A DNA stretch of 64,000 bases from Bettongia penicillata ogilbyi (GCA_023548195.1 JAJHZJ010000335.1:3815967-3879966), one strand, 5' to 3'. Shown: positions 33,991 to 46,864, numbered from the stretch's first letter. The notes: generated by a model not told the origin, from the sequence alone. Made by a program: numbers and translations.

Positions 33991-35549
33991 AGTAGGACCC
34001 ATGGAATTACCTTATCCTGAATCAGAGTGGGAGGAAATGTAAAAGGTATCATGAATCCAGAGCACTAGGTAGCTGTTCCTAACAATGATGTTCTAGAAAT
34101 GCTTTACATAAATTATCTGCCTTCCTCTTCTTTAATGTTTTCATCACAGTTTCTTCCTCAGTATTTCATTTTTGGTTGGGGTTTGTCTGTTTGTTTTGTT
34201 CTTTGGTCTAGCCCAGTGCATTCTTCAATGGAGGGCATGATTGATAATGACATCTCCTCCAACAGTGCAGTTAAAAGTTAATTGACTTCCTCAGAGTCAC
34301 AACATCAGCAGGTATCAGAGATGGGACTTGAAAGCACATATTTCTCACTCTGAGGCTTCCTCTCTACCATGCCATCTCCCTCTAAAAGTATATGAAGTTG
34401 CATGTGTTCTTAGGCTGATCAGACTAGTATTTCTGTTTTCTTGAATATCCTGGTTCCAGTAAAGTATAGCAAGAAGGCTGCTCATCTAGTTTATTTCATG
34501 TATGGAGTTAGGCAAGTCACTTAACCTCCTTAGATCCCACTTTCTTCACCTACAAAACAGCATGTTCACACACACACACACATTTTTATTGTGAAGATCG
34601 ACTGGAATTTTGTATAAAAGCTTGGAAAAGTCCAATAAGAACAGGAAGACTATGAACTGATTCAAAGAGAAATAAGAACCTGGGAAGTGATATACCCAAT
34701 GACTACAACTATATACATGGAAGAACATCAACCAAACAACTTCAAACTGAACCCTGTGTGATGATAGTGATCAAGTTTAACCCTGAAGAAAAGATAGGAT
34801 AAGGCACCTTCCTTGCTACTTTACAGAATTAAGTGATAAATGCAATGATAAACTGCATGTACTGGGAGACGTGATTGACGTACTGTTTAGTTTTACTTAT
34901 CTGGTTTTTTCTTGCTTATTCTTTCTTATGGGGAATGGCTTCAGGTGGGGAATCTGAGAAATATTGAGAGATGAAGACAATATAAAGACAAAAGATTAAT
35001 AAAAGATTTTTAAAGGTCAATAAAGCATTCTACCTATAGCATGGAATGTAATTGTTACTCTTGTGTTAGTTATGACACAGAAGACCACATCATGTGTAGA
35101 CTCAAGGGATGTATTATATCTTTAACCAATGAGAGAAACTGTAAACTCATTAGATGATGCTACTCATCGTATAATCCCCATTCCTCTTTTAAATGAGCTC
35201 CAAAGGTTCCGAGAGGTAAAAGTCTATTTATAGGTCAAAGAAAACAAATAGTACTCCTATAAAAGTTCAAGGGAAGGAGTGGAAACCTGGAAAATAGCAA
35301 ACCTTCTCCTGGAACCTAGTAAAGTCTTTATATTTTATAGCCATGCCTCCAACCTAAAGTTTCTCCTTTGCTCTATGGGTCTTATTAATCTCTGCACCTT
35401 ATAAGAGTTCATTCAGCAATCAGAAACACAAATGACCCTCTTATCCTCATCACTGCATGATGAATTAGATCAAGGAGAATTCACAGTCATAGCCTCTAAT
35501 CTTCAATTTTCAAATGCTTTACTGAAGTATCTAGAAAGTGCAATCGACG

Positions 35550-35765
35550 GAATATCAAACCTAGAGTCAAGAAGACCTGAGTTCAAATCCTGCCTTAAAC
35601 ACAAACTATGTGAACCTGGGCATGTCACTTCTCTCAGGCTCAGTTTCCTTATCTGTAAAATCGGGAATGAAAATAGCACCTACCTTACTGGTTTGTTTTG
35701 AGGATCAAATGAGATGATATAGGTAAAGTGCTTTGCAAAACTTAAATTGCTATATAAGTCCTACC
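35550..35765 (+). mobile_element. CORE/tRNA-type SINE
   Basis: Head with AAGAAGACCTGAGTTCAAAT, middle with CTCAGTTTCCTTATCTGTAA and tail with AGTGCTTTGCAAAACTTAAA, a full-length-looking mammalian SINE. Confidence 0.75.
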
Positions 35766-35999
35766 TGTCATATTCTCTGTTCCCTACTCTTTTCTAGCAT
35801 TTTCCATTGGCCTAGAAGTTTGAGAAAATATACTTCTTTTCTTTCATTTTTTGTCCAACTCACATGAAAATCTGAACCCAAATGGACAGGGTTATTCAAA
35901 GCCTTGAGGTTACTTCCTGGTAGAATAAGAAGTGGGGGAATTTAAGCATGCTCCTTGTGTCATCATGCCTTTGAAAGAGGCAAAAATTATAATGTCTTG

Positions 36000-36180
36000 T
36001 TCATAATTCATAATTATGACCATCCAGTCCAACTCTTTAATTTTACTGATAATGAAATTGGAGTTCAGAGTGTTAAGTGACTTGCCTAACATCACACAAG
36101 TGTAGGTGGAAGAACCAGGATTTGAACTCAGATATTCTGAGTCCAACTCCATTATGTGCACTATGTCCATCATTCAATTC
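36000..36180 (+). mobile_element. MIR/THER-type SINE
   Basis: Contains CATCCAGTCCAACTCTTTAA, GTTAAGTGACTTGCCTAACA and GATTTGAACTCAGATATTCT. Confidence 0.65.
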
Positions 36181-37509
36181 ACACTGGATCATGCATATTA
36201 TTGACATCCAAGATCCACTGAAGCTACTTCCCATTACTGTAAATCATGAACAGAATCAGAAAAAATCAAATTTGGGGAAATTCAAGGGTCAGTAGAAAGA
36301 CAAGGGCATGGTAAGTGTGAGCAGACAAGGGACATTGTTATTGACTTGTGTTAAAATAATGTCATAACGAACCTCATATAGATGACAAGTATGACCAGAA
36401 TAGGAAGTGTATTGATCTTATATTAAAAGTGGTGACAAATATGCAGCCTGCATATTTGGATTGCATTCAGATGCACTCGTGCAAAGTCAGAATCTTCCTC
36501 CAATTCCTCATCTCAGGGAGGAGGAAATCATGAATTCTCTGTTGTAGAACATGCCACTAGAGAAATGATCCTACTGAGCTAGGAGAGCTTAAAATGCGGG
36601 CTCAGTAATGAATATATTCCATCTGAGGACAAGCCTCACTAATTGCAGAAATACATATGTCACAAGGTTGGGAAATGGGTAAGCTGGGATGGAGACCAGG
36701 TTGTGAAGACCATCTAGTCAAGAATAGAAATACTGGAGTCTGCTTCAGCGTTTGATGGGAGGGAAGTGCCCACACTGATGAAATTCCCAAGTTTTTCATT
36801 CATTTAAGTATCTGTTCTGTGAGTTTCGTGCTCCTTTGCAAATTCCATCCTCCCTGACCCATGCAGACTTTCCCTGAACACTACTGTTGCTCCCCTGTGT
36901 ATAATGAAAGACAGAAGCTAAAGCAACATGGAAAAAAACATGTAGCAGAGAGAATTCATTAATTTGTGAGCGGCTGCTGTTTTTACAAGTCTCTAATCAC
37001 TGAATCAAGTATTGGGAAAACCTATAGGGGGGTGACTTGGGAAATTTTTTTAAAAACTTAATTTTAATCAGAAGGTACTACATTATCTTTATTCAATTCT
37101 CTGAATCTTGGAGAGGCATTTTCTCTGCTAGTCATAGATTCCTCACTCATAACATGGGGCAAGTCAGAGAATATTGGATTTAAAATCAAAGGTTCTGGAT
37201 TGAAGTCCCCGCTTCTCTGCTTACTGTCTGTGTGATCCATCATTTAAACTCCTTGGTTCTCAGTTTCCTCATGGGAAAAAGGAAGGGATTTAATTGGATG
37301 GCATCTAAGGTCCCATCTCAGCCTACATCTTGGATCATGAGAACTTACCACTCTGGACAAATTTGTCAAGTCAGTGATAATAATTATTGAGACTCCCATT
37401 TACATTAAAGATGATAGTTTCAAAAGTTTTCTTGTAATACCTCTGCCAGGTAGATAATAGAATTATGGAAAAGGGATTTTTGTTCTGTATGTCCATGACA
37501 ATATACAAG

Positions 37510-37660
37510 TAATACAATACATGGAACTTGCAGAGATGTGGATTTAGGCTTGATATAAAGAAAAAAAGCTTCCTAAGAAATAGAGCTGTTCAAAACTGAA
37601 ATGGGCTACCTAAAGAGATGATGGGATTGCTTTCACCAGAAGTCTTAGGCAATACCATCT
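37510..37660 (+). mobile_element. L3 (CR1-clade) fragment
   Basis: Contains ATTTAGGCTTGATATAAAGA, CTTCCTAAGAAATAGAGCTG and TTCAAAACTGAAATGGGCTA, an internal-to-3' L3 segment. Confidence 0.65.
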
Positions 37661-37839
37661 CAGGAAGGTAACAAGATGGTGGCAATGGTCACAACTTTAA
37701 ATATTAACCTCGGTCTCTGTTTAATGATTGTGTAAGCTATCAATGTGTAAACTATCATTAAGTAGGGGTAATTTATAAAAAGAAAAAATGCCTAAAGACT
37801 TTCACATATTTTTATCTTTTCTAAAGCAAGTGATCCTTT

Positions 37840-38770
37840 TATCTTTTTTTAATTGATCTTTTATTTTTACATTACCTTTATTTCTGGCTGCACTGACTAC
37901 TTTATTTCTCCCTGTTCTCTAACCCCAAAAGCTACCTCTTACAGCAAAGATTTTTTTTGAGAGAAAGAAAGTGAAATGAAGCAGTTCATAAAACCAACAC
38001 ATCATTTGTATCTAATAGTATATGGTGTATTGTACACTTACAGTCATCCACTTCTACAAAGAAGCAAGGGAGGTACATTTTCTCAACTCTTCTTCAATGA
38101 GCAGTTTGGGCATTATGACTACACAGCATTGAGTTTCAATGCATTGTTCACTCCCGTTACATTTAGTAGTCATGGTATTTATTCTTTTCTTGATTCTACT
38201 TCCTTTACTTTGTATCAGTTTATATAAGCCTTCCCATGTTTCTCTGTATTCTTCATATTCTTTTGGCACAATAATTTTCCACTACATTAATGTGATGACA
38301 ACTTGTTTAACCATTCCCAAACTGATGGGCACCAACTTTACTTGCAGTTATTTGCTACCACGAAACAGGGGGCAGCTAGGTGGTGCAGTGGAGAGAGCAC
38401 CAGTGCAGGAGTCAGGAGGACCTGACACTTACTAGCTGTGTGACTTTTAACAAGTCACTTAACCCCAATTCCCTCATCCTTGGTCATCTCCAGTCATCCT
38501 GAGGAATATCTGGTCCCTGGATTCAGATGGCTCTGGAGGAGAAGTGAGGCTGGTGACCTGCACAGCCCTCCCTCACTCAAAATAAAGTCAAGTGCAAGCC
38601 ATGTCATTATTTCTCTGATGGCATGGTCTTCTTCAGCAACGAAGGATGAACATATACCACAAAACATGCTGGGATGACTATTATGATGTATATAAGATAT
38701 TTCTATCTTTAATCTCTTCTGGAATATGCCTAGAAATGGGGTGGTACAGCATCCAATTTTAACATGCCAA
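37840..38770 (-). mobile_element. L1 3' region, antisense, split by a SINE
   Basis: Antisense L1 sequence (TAACCATTCCCAAACTGATG, GGGCACCAACTTTACTTGCA) runs to 38367 and resumes after the SINE at 38667 with TGCCTAGAAATGGGGTGGTA. The SINE at 38368-38655 interrupts it. Confidence 0.7.
38368..38655 (+). mobile_element. Marsupial tRNA-type SINE, full length, with target-site duplication
   Basis: Starts GGGGGCAGCTAGGTGGTGCA, followed by GTGGAGAGAGCACC, CTAGCTGTGTGAC and AAGTCACTTAACCCCAATT; the 3' part has GAATATCTGGTCCCTGGATT, AGATGGCTCTGGAGGAGAAG and ATGGCATGGTCTTCTTCAGC. Flanked by ACCACGAAACA (38357-38367) and ACCACAAAACA (38656-38666), an 11-bp target-site duplication with one mismatch. This SINE type is the main reason for calling the genome marsupial. 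I recall it as a WSINE1-like family, not verified. Confidence 0.85.
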
Positions 38771-41094
38771 TTTAATATGTCTGGAATTCAGAAAGCATTT
38801 TAACTTAGGAGGTTATCAAAGCATTAATTGTTTCAATGGAAGTTGTTACATCACAAGGAATCTGTTCTCTAGGCTGAAATGTTCCAAACAACATTCTGCT
38901 TAAAAGAGGGCCCACATCTGGGCTCAGTGTAGATTCAATGTTTGGGTTGCACAGGATGCTTGTAATCATCTCCAATTTACTAGGCTGAAATCACATCCAA
39001 AAAACAATCTGCTATGCTGAAATCTTTATTATGTAAAGAGAAAGGATATTTAAGGTCAGAAAATTGGTTCTAAAAATAGCCATCAACCATTAGATGACTG
39101 ACCAAAGCCTGTTTCAGAGTGCACTGCAGTGCAGTGACTCTCGGAGAGAGCTCACCCTATTTCCCAAATATTGTCATTGACTTGTTCAGCTGAGATGTTA
39201 CTCTACATGGTTTGGTATTGCTGCAGATGCATTAAATGGAACAAAATACAAGGTACAAATATGAGTAGGTCCTTGTGAGATGAACACCTAGAAATCTTAC
39301 TTTAGTTTTCAAACGCAGTCATTTTAGTTGGAATTGGCCAACAGGGGAAATTTAGACTACTGAAATGCCATTTTAGCTGTCACTTTTCTCATCATAACTG
39401 TTTGAAAAGGTGGATATTTCTTTTTAAAAATAACATTTTTAAATGTATTTTCTGGCTTTCGTAAACATTTCAGGATCTATCAGAAGATTAAAAAAATGTT
39501 TTAAATGAAAGGTTTTTTAATTTATTGACTTTACTGGGTGAAACATTGAACCCCATTATATTACATATTATAGAAATATGATATAGAAGCATATTATAAG
39601 TATTGTATACTATTATATATTACATATTATAAATAATGAGGTTCAACATCTGAGGTGATATGGAGCACTGTTACCAGTGTCTCACAATAAACAGATTTAT
39701 AGAGAAGAGTCACATTTAGTTTCATGTATATTTAATGCATAATTTCATAAATTAAAGGAAAGCACAATGTTAAAAAATGTAGATATCTAATAAGCTAATC
39801 ATTGTATAAAATATCATTGAACAGAGGTTAAAGAGTTAAGAACATCGGGTCATGAAGGAATTCATGGCCAAAATGTATTCCAGCATCTGACTGTGATGGT
39901 CATTGAAATGTCCAAGACTCCAAAATTCCCTGATATGCTGACTTCTACTTTTGGCAACTCACTCCCTGGCCCTGGGAAGAGAGCCCCTTCATCTTAAGGA
40001 AAGGAAAATAATTTCCAGAAATGAAATGTGTGTAAAAAAATGAGTAGTCAATCAAAATGAATCAACCTATTGATTTTTATCCAGGGGCAAGGGTTTATGC
40101 ATAGTGATAGATATGAAGAAACAAATAACATCAGTAAAATGTTTTCAAGATGGACTAAAGAAAGGAAAAATGAATGCAGAAAAAGCAAAAGTAAAGCAAC
40201 TGTGTTAAATTATATATGTACATATGTATATGTATGTGCTTAATTTCTATTATGAAATTTTTAAATATATACCTTAAAGAATAATTCTACATAATGGTAG
40301 TCAACATTTTCTTCTACACTTCTCTGTCTTTTTCTTTCAATATTGAAATATGTTTGCTGATAATTATAAATAACTACAGAGGGAAATTTTTTATTTGATG
40401 AAAGAAATCCAGACATCAGGAAAAGATTGGCAAAGTACATCTTTTGGGGAAAAGGTGGGGACTTGCAGAGTTTCTTTGTTTCCTCCATATGCAAGACAAA
40501 CCCAGCATAAGAGGAAATTGACCTCTTTCTACAATATTGCATGAAATTTGGACAGTAACGTATGAATGGAAGATCTTACTGCAGCACTACGAAGGGAGGC
40601 TCCTGATCCCTTCAGTCTTAGTGATCTCTTCACTGTCTGCATGCATTTTTATATCTTCTATTTACTTTTCTATCAACATGTATGAACCAAGTAAATTTGG
40701 ATCTTTATGTTCCAGTTTCCAGGGTGATAACTGGCACAGTCATCACAAATGTGTGTTTGTTGAGTGACTGAAAGGGCAAGCCTGCCCACTGTCACTAACT
40801 CATAGGTGATGAAATCAAAACCCAAAGAGGTCACATGGATGATCCTGGGTCAGACAAGTAATCTTAGTTTTTGAGAGCCTAGAAAACGGGAGGTCATCTC
40901 AGAAGAACCTCAAAAGAAGAGGTTTTGACTCTAAATCCAAGATTCTGTTACAATATCCAGTTTACACATGCCATTTATAAGGACACAGATAAATTCTTAG
41001 CAAAAGTTTGCTTCTGCTTCTTCTGCAGCCATTCCAGAATCAAATTCAAAATAATCACTATCACCGAAGTCAGAATTCATTTTGGTATACATTT
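38771..41094. other. Intergenic 3' of the OR4B1-like gene
   Basis: AT-rich DNA without recognisable genes. A palindrome-rich AT tract lies at 39555-39640 and a short TA/TG tract near 40210-40240. Antisense frames at 40261-40542 and sense frames at 40537-40767 are short and unrecognised. Confidence 0.6.
39420..39560 (+). repeat. Sequence paralogous to the right edge of the window
   Basis: The stretch TAACATTTTTAAATGTATTTTCTGG... and TTTTTTAATTTATTGACTTT (39515-39535) recurs as 60872-60954 plus 63940-64000, where two retroelements lie in between. It sits about 1.5 kb left of the OR4B1-like gene's stop codon. Confidence 0.7.
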
Positions 41095-42033
41095 TCATTC
41101 CCTGCTCAAGTTCACTTTCTTTCTCCACAGCCTCTTCATGGCATTCTTCACTTCTGCATTTCTCAAGGTATAAATAATGGGGTTCAGCATGGGAGTAATC
41201 ACCGTGTAGAACACAGCTATAAGTTTGTCTTCAGTGAAAGTGGAAGAGGGCCGCAGATAGAGAAAGATGGCAGGACCAAAGAATAAGAGGACAACAGTGA
41301 TGTGGGAGGCACAAGTGGAGAGGGCCTTGCGTCTCCCCTCTGCGGACTGGCTTCTCAAGTGAACCAAGATGACAACATAGGAAGAAATCAAGAAAAGAAA
41401 GGAAATCACAGAGAATAAGCCACTGTTGGCAAGCACAATAATTCCTGCCATGAAAGTATCAGTACAGGCGAGTTTGAACAGGGGATGGAGGTCACAGAAA
41501 TAATGGTCAATCACATGGGGACCACAGAAGGGCAATTGGACAGTGATTAGAATCTGAATCACAGAGTGCAACATGCCCCCTAGCCAGGAGCTAAACACCA
41601 GCACATGACACACGGGACGGCTCATGATGGTCATGTAGTGCAGGGGTTTACAGATGGCTACATACCGGTCATAGGCCATGACTGTGAGCAGGAGGATCTC
41701 AGCAACTCCAAAGAAGTGGAAGAAAAAGATCTGGGTCATGCAGTCATCCAAAGAGATGGTTTTGTTCTTGGTCAATAAGCCAGAAATGAATTTAGGAACA
41801 ATAGTGGAAGAGTAGCAGATCTCTACAAAGGACAACTGGCTAAGGAAGAAATACATGGGGGACCTCAGGCTCCTGCTAGTGTTGACAGTTAAGATGATGA
41901 GGCCATTGCCCAACATTGTGGCCACATACACAGGAAGAAATGCCACAAAAGAAACCCTTTGTGCTTCTTGATCCTGGAAGAGCCCCGTGAATATTAACTG
42001 GGTCACGTTGTTTGTTACAGCCATGGAATCCAA
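41095..42033 (-). CDS. OR4B1: Olfactory receptor, OR4B1-like
   Basis: Intact single-exon odorant receptor of 312 residues from the first ATG. The second in-frame ATG (residue 4, at 42024) gives a 309-residue protein whose N-terminus lines up better with other family 4 receptors, so it may be the real start. Signatures: NVT at 9-11, PMYFFLS at 59-65, MAYDRYVAIC at 119-128, KALSTCASH in TM6 and NPIIYTLRNAEVKNAM at the end of TM7. The stretches FFFHFFGVAEILL, PFCGPHVIDHYFCDL and RPSSTFTEDKL closely resemble human OR4B1 as I recall it. In human 11p11.2, OR4B1 neighbours OR4X2 and OR4X1, consistent with the other ORs here. A pyrimidine-rich tract ending in AG lies about 30 bp upstream (gene sense) and could be a splice acceptor for a non-coding 5' exon; this is not proven. 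Confidence 0.95.
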   Translation of the reverse strand: MDSMAVTNNVTQLIFTGLFQDQEAQRVSFVAFLPVYVATMLGNGLIILTVNTSRSLRSPMYFFLSQLSFVEICYSSTIVPKFISGLLTKNKTISLDDCMTQIFFFHFFGVAEILLLTVMAYDRYVAICKPLHYMTIMSRPVCHVLVFSSWLGGMLHSVIQILITVQLPFCGPHVIDHYFCDLHPLFKLACTDTFMAGIIVLANSGLFSVISFLFLISSYVVILVHLRSQSAEGRRKALSTCASHITVVLLFFGPAIFLYLRPSSTFTEDKLIAVFYTVITPMLNPIIYTLRNAEVKNAMKRLWRKKVNLSRE

Positions 42034-42138
42034 TCATGTCATATCAGTTCTAAAGAAGCTCAATAGGCCTGAAGTAAGACAAAAGAAGATAAGGCCACTA
42101 TAATTATTAAGATGATTTCCTGCAACAAGAACAACAAA

Positions 42139-42230
42139 TGGATGGACGGATGTTTGGATGGATGGATGGATGGATGGATGGATGGATGGATGGATGGATG
42201 GATGGGTGGGTGGATAGATAGGTGGATGGG
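42139..42230 (+). repeat. (GGAT)n tetranucleotide repeat
   Basis: About 90 bp of GGAT/TGGA tetramers, degenerate at both ends, roughly 110 bp upstream (gene sense) of the OR4B1-like start codon, inside its 5' flank. Confidence 0.96.
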
Positions 42231-42234
42231 TCAA

Positions 42235-42330
42235 AAGGTACTTATTCAGTGCTTACTGTGTATAGAACTCGGTGCTAAGTTCTAGAATTTGAACAGAAGA
42301 GCAAAACAGTCCCTGCTCTCAAGGAACTCA
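42235..42330 (-). mobile_element. L2-type 3' tail, antisense
   Basis: Reads in reverse as an L2 end: GGTACTTATTCAGTGCTTAC, GGTGCTAAGTTCTAG, AGTCCCTGCTCTCAAGGAAC. Confidence 0.6.
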
Positions 42331-43106
42331 CATTATAATAAGAAAAGATAACATTTAGCAAGTTATTTGAAGTATCTGCAAGTCAAGTACTTCAAATAGC
42401 TAAGTGAGAAGGGTGAGTTAAAACTTATAATATTAATCTGACTCCAGAAATTAAAAAGTTACAATCACAGAGAAAAGTTGAATTTAAATAAAGCATAGTA
42501 AAATAAACACAAGTACTTTGTTATGTTTACAGAGACCATGGAAAGAATCAAAATAATAAAGGGACCGCTGAGAATGAAAATCATATCAATAAAAATACTG
42601 TTACTATTAAAACTAAATTTATTCAGAAATTTAAGTGTTGCGAAACATATAACATGCATAATTTTGTTTGATCTTCAAAACAACCTTGTTACTACAAGTA
42701 AATCATTATGAATTACTACAAGTATTAATTTCTCTATTTTATATCTCAATCAATCAGTAAGCATTATTAAGTGCACGAACATTAGGGAGATGAACGCAAA
42801 GAATGAGATGTATGAATAAACTAAAATTTAGAGAAGTTGTACAGTGAGTTCTGGACACTGACCTTAACCTTAAACATCTCCTGACTTCAAAGCCAGTATT
42901 CTTTCCATCATATCACACTGAATAAATATATGGGCACTCAATGATACAGCAGCTAAAATTAAAAAGTTACATGAATTGCAAAAAGATTGAAAGAGAAAAC
43001 CATCGTGAGTGTGACACTTCAATAATCTGCTACAGAAAGATGATTTGCTGAACACAAAGATAAATGAGATTGGTAGAGATCTGAACAGAATACTAGAAAG
43101 ACTTGT

Positions 43107-43350
43107 TGGTTGGTGTTCAGTCATTTCAGTCATCTCTGACTCTTCATGACCTCATCTGGGGCTTCCTCAGTAAAGATAATGGAATGATTTTGCCACTTCC
43201 TTCTCCAGCTCATTTTACACATGAGGAAACTGAGGCAAACAGGGTGAAGTGACTTGTTTAGGCTCATGTAGGTAGCAAGTATCTGAGATCAGATTTGAGT
43301 TCATTCCTTCCTAATGCCCGCCTAGTGCTCTAACCACTGCACCATAGAAG
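43107..43350 (-). mobile_element. tRNA-type SINE, antisense
   Basis: Contains CATCTCTGACTCTTCATGAC, the CTTCCTTCTCCAGCTCATTT segment, GAGGAAACTGAGGCAAACAG and CTAACCACTGCACCAT at the right end; same family as 24685-24955. Confidence 0.8.
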
Positions 43351-43364
43351 AATAACTAACTGGA

Positions 43365-43560
43365 TCATAGGACCATAAAATCTAAGTGCTTCAAGGGACT
43401 TCAGAGATCATCTAATCCAATTCCCTCTTACTGTTGAAGAAGCTGAGACCCAAGGAGGCTACAGTAAGTGACTTACCCAATGTCACACAGGTGGTAAGCA
43501 GGTTAGGTAGGATTCAAAATCAGCTTCACTGACTCTAGAGAGTTCTTCCTTATGCACAAT
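43365..43560 (+). mobile_element. MIR/THER-type SINE
   Basis: Contains AGGGACTTCAGAGATCATCT, AATCCAATTCCCTCTTACTG, AGTGACTTACCCAATGTCAC and a CACAGGTGGTAAGCAGG segment. Confidence 0.7.
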
Positions 43561-46500
43561 ACAGAGTATCAGGGGAGTTAGTTTCTATTCAAAAACACAG
43601 GGAAAATTTACCAAAATTGATCACACTTTAGGTCACATAAAGAATTTACAAAAAAAAAAAGAAAAGAAAAGACAGAGAGGTAAAATTTGAAATGCAACTG
43701 TTATTAACCTTAATTTAAATTTCAAAAAGTAACCAAAAATTGAAATGTAATCACAAGGCAGAAGCCTAGATAGAGACTGTTGAGAAAGCCTTGATTTATT
43801 TCAAATTACTTTTCTAATACTAAGCTATCCTAAAAATCCTGGTATAAGTTCAATTTGACCACAAAGAATATTTTTTGATGTGTTGCTGTTTTTATTTCCT
43901 TATGTTTTACTTAATCTTTTTGTTGATCTGATAGTTCTTTCTCTCTCTGTCTCTCTGTCTCTCTCTTCCTTTCTCTCTGAATTAATTTTTTCTGATTTGT
44001 GGATCAGAACCACATGGACTTACAAGTCAATCCTACTGAGCATTTGAAAAACAAAAACTCTTCAAACCTAGAGAAGGAAGGTACTCATCCTTAAGAATTA
44101 ATACCATTAAATGAAGTAGAGGTGAGCTAGTAAATGTCTAACTGGCTTCAAAAATCTCTGATTCATTATCAAGTTTAATCCGTACTTTTAACATTTTCTC
44201 AATCACTTTCTTAAGTTGAAACATTCAACAAAACAGTAAATCAAGTTTTTTAACATTTTGTGGTGTTCGCCAATTTCTGAGGTAGAAATGTTCACACTGA
44301 AAAGGTAACAATGAGTTCTTCAGAGACAGTGAGAACTGGCCGCAGCACCCAGCTGCAGGACAGTAAGAACTTTTATCTCCATTTAACAAGTGATCCCAGG
44401 ATATGGATGGACATTCCTAAACTAGAAGCAAAACTGATCATCCATTACAATAAAAAGAAGCCTTCCAATTCTCTAATGATCAAGAAAATGCTAATGAAAA
44501 TAATCTTGAAATTCTCCCTTTATATCTATCAAAAATGCCAAAGGTAATACAAATGATCAAATTAAATGCTGGTTTGACTGCGATCTAAAAAGAAATCATC
44601 CACATTGTTCCACTGTTATCAGAGTTCTGGATTGGTTCAAACTTTATGGAAAGTAACATGACATTATGCCACAATAAAAGCTACAAATCTAAGTTAACTA
44701 CCCAGAAAAAAATTTTAAAAAAGGAAGCAGAAGCAAGCAAGACAATGACTGTTTTGAACACAGATAGATAACAATGAGTAGGAGTAATGAATCCCATGAA
44801 GTGGTCCTATTTAAATTTGCATAATTCTATGCTATAAATATAGGTAAAATATTCCACTCTATGTCAAAAACAGTATATATAACTTCTGTATTGAGCTTAG
44901 ATGGCAGCAAAAAATAAAAATTGGTGATCTAATAATAATTTACCATCTCCTTACCTTTCCTGGTTTACTTCAAATAGCATTTTTTTCTTTACTCTCAACA
45001 CAAAAATTGAAGGGAGGGAGAACTGGGTAGGAGTTTGACAAAAAATAATTCGGCTGAAAAGCATTTGACATATTATAGAATGACCAAAGAACTGAATGGA
45101 ATTAAAAAGAATTAAGAGTTGTCGAGGGTAGTCAGACTTTTTTCAAGGAATGAGAGAAAAGAAACTCCCTGGTACACTCAAGATATTTTTAAAGAATTAG
45201 GGGAAGACCATTATTGCTTCCAGTAGATCCTCCATAAAAAAGGGAGAAGAAAGAGGGAGTGAACAGGAAAGTGACAAGAATCACAGTAGATGAGAAAATG
45301 AAGAAGGAGACATAAGAGACTTCTTCCGCATTATGGTCCTATTTTTCACAAATAAGTAGTTTTATACCTGACGAGCAACATAGAAAGATATTTTTACTTT
45401 AACACACGCATACACAATTATCCCCACTTAAATGTATTCTTAGGTTGATCAAGTTTACATATGTTGTGACTTAAACTGATGCATATAGATATGTGTGTAC
45501 TTGTGCATATATGTATGTGTAGGTATAGGGTATGATATGTATATGTATATCATATATGCATAAACAAAATAAATATATTAGCTTTTGCAAAGATAAAGCT
45601 ACAGGGTCATTGGAAGAGTAGGTGATTAAATTTAATTAAACTCAAAAAAAATTATCAAGTATCTGTTATATGTGGAGACATCATGCCAGGGGTGAATATT
45701 AGAAATTTTGTTGTCAACCAATCCAAACTTCCAAGGAGGTCACATTTTATTGGAGGTAATGATACTAGTTTCAGGTCATAGTACTGTGAGTGTCAGAGGA
45801 GCAAGATCCTCAGTTTCCTTTAACTGAGGGCACAAAGCAGATGGGGAATAAGAATAAGAAAATAGGGTAACCTGATAGCCCTCTCCTTCTTGCTTTATTT
45901 TCCATTCTTTCTCAACCTTCTGTGCAATTAATTTCTCCCTATGGTTCCCCTTTCTTAAAGGATGCAAAGAGATACTTTTCAGCTTCCACAACACACTTTC
46001 CCACCAAGCCAGACCAAGGGAATTAAAAATGAGCCAGTGGCTAAGAATATGTCTAGGATTATAATTTTTCCTAGCCCTTAAATTTCAGGTCTCTGAAGAG
46101 AGATCACAGGCAACCTTTAAAGAATAAAACCAACACACCTTTCAAAGCATGTATAAGATGAACATTTGAGATGGCTAAAAGATCAGGCATGAGAAGGGAC
46201 TGTGTGACAAGCGGATTTCCCGCATTCCCTCTCTAGGACAGAAATGAATCAACAGTGGCCAACTTTGGAAAACATAACCAACATAAACTGGACGATTTCC
46301 TTCTTCTCAGGAATCCTAGCTATTTGATTCTGAAAGTCCTTTGGACCCCAGGAACATTCAATACTTAAGAGTCAGTAAGTCTTCTTTAGACATAGTGCTG
46401 TGTTAAGACAATATGGAAGTCAAGATGACCTTTCCAAGATGAGGAGCACCAAAAATAGACTCAGAGCTCACTACATGATCAAAAGGTATCGGGCTTATAG

Positions 46501-46864
46501 GCAGGCTATGGGACCCAAAGACTGGAGCTCTGACTTATGCTTTCCCTCTGATTATCATTCTTTGAAAATGTCAAGAAAAATCTAATCTTTTAAAATATAT
46601 ATCTATATATACTTATGTGTGTGTGTATAACATACATTTCTATGTGTGTGTGCATGGTTGTGTATGTGGGTGTGCAGATGGGTGTGTATTAGGCCACATT
46701 AGCCTAAAGATGGCACCAATTGTGGAAAATAAAGGAAGAATCATAGAATAATAGAATTTAGAGTTGAAACTTATGTGAAACATACATTGTTAGAACTCAG
46801 AAAGAATTCAGAATATAGAATATGAAAGTTCTCAGTGTCCTTAAAACAATGGAAATACAACAAG

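Larger units (their letters stand above)
33991..37839. other. Intergenic between OR and L1 fragment; SINEs only
   Basis: I see MIR/CORE-like SINE remnants (34260-34380, 35550-35765, 36000-36180, 37150-37330), a short CA tract (34568-34583) and an L3 piece (37510-37660). No gene or OR pseudogene was recognised. Confidence 0.65.
42331..46864. other. Intergenic; SINEs, microsatellites, possible L1 remnant
   Basis: Besides the SINEs at 43107-43560 there is a CT-rich microsatellite (43937-43980), TA/TG-rich tracts (45470-45560, 46590-46685), an antisense L2-like piece near 42735-42790, and at about 44430-44690 a weak resemblance to a diverged sense L1 3' region (CTAATGATCAAGAAAATGCT then a TCAGAGTTCTGGATTGG stretch). 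No gene recognised. Confidence 0.55.

Noticed and set aside
39555..39640. AT-rich self-complementary stretch that could suggest a replication origin or structured RNA
   Set aside because: Simple TATTA/TAATA composition with no defined stem-loop or conserved element; common in intergenic mammalian DNA.
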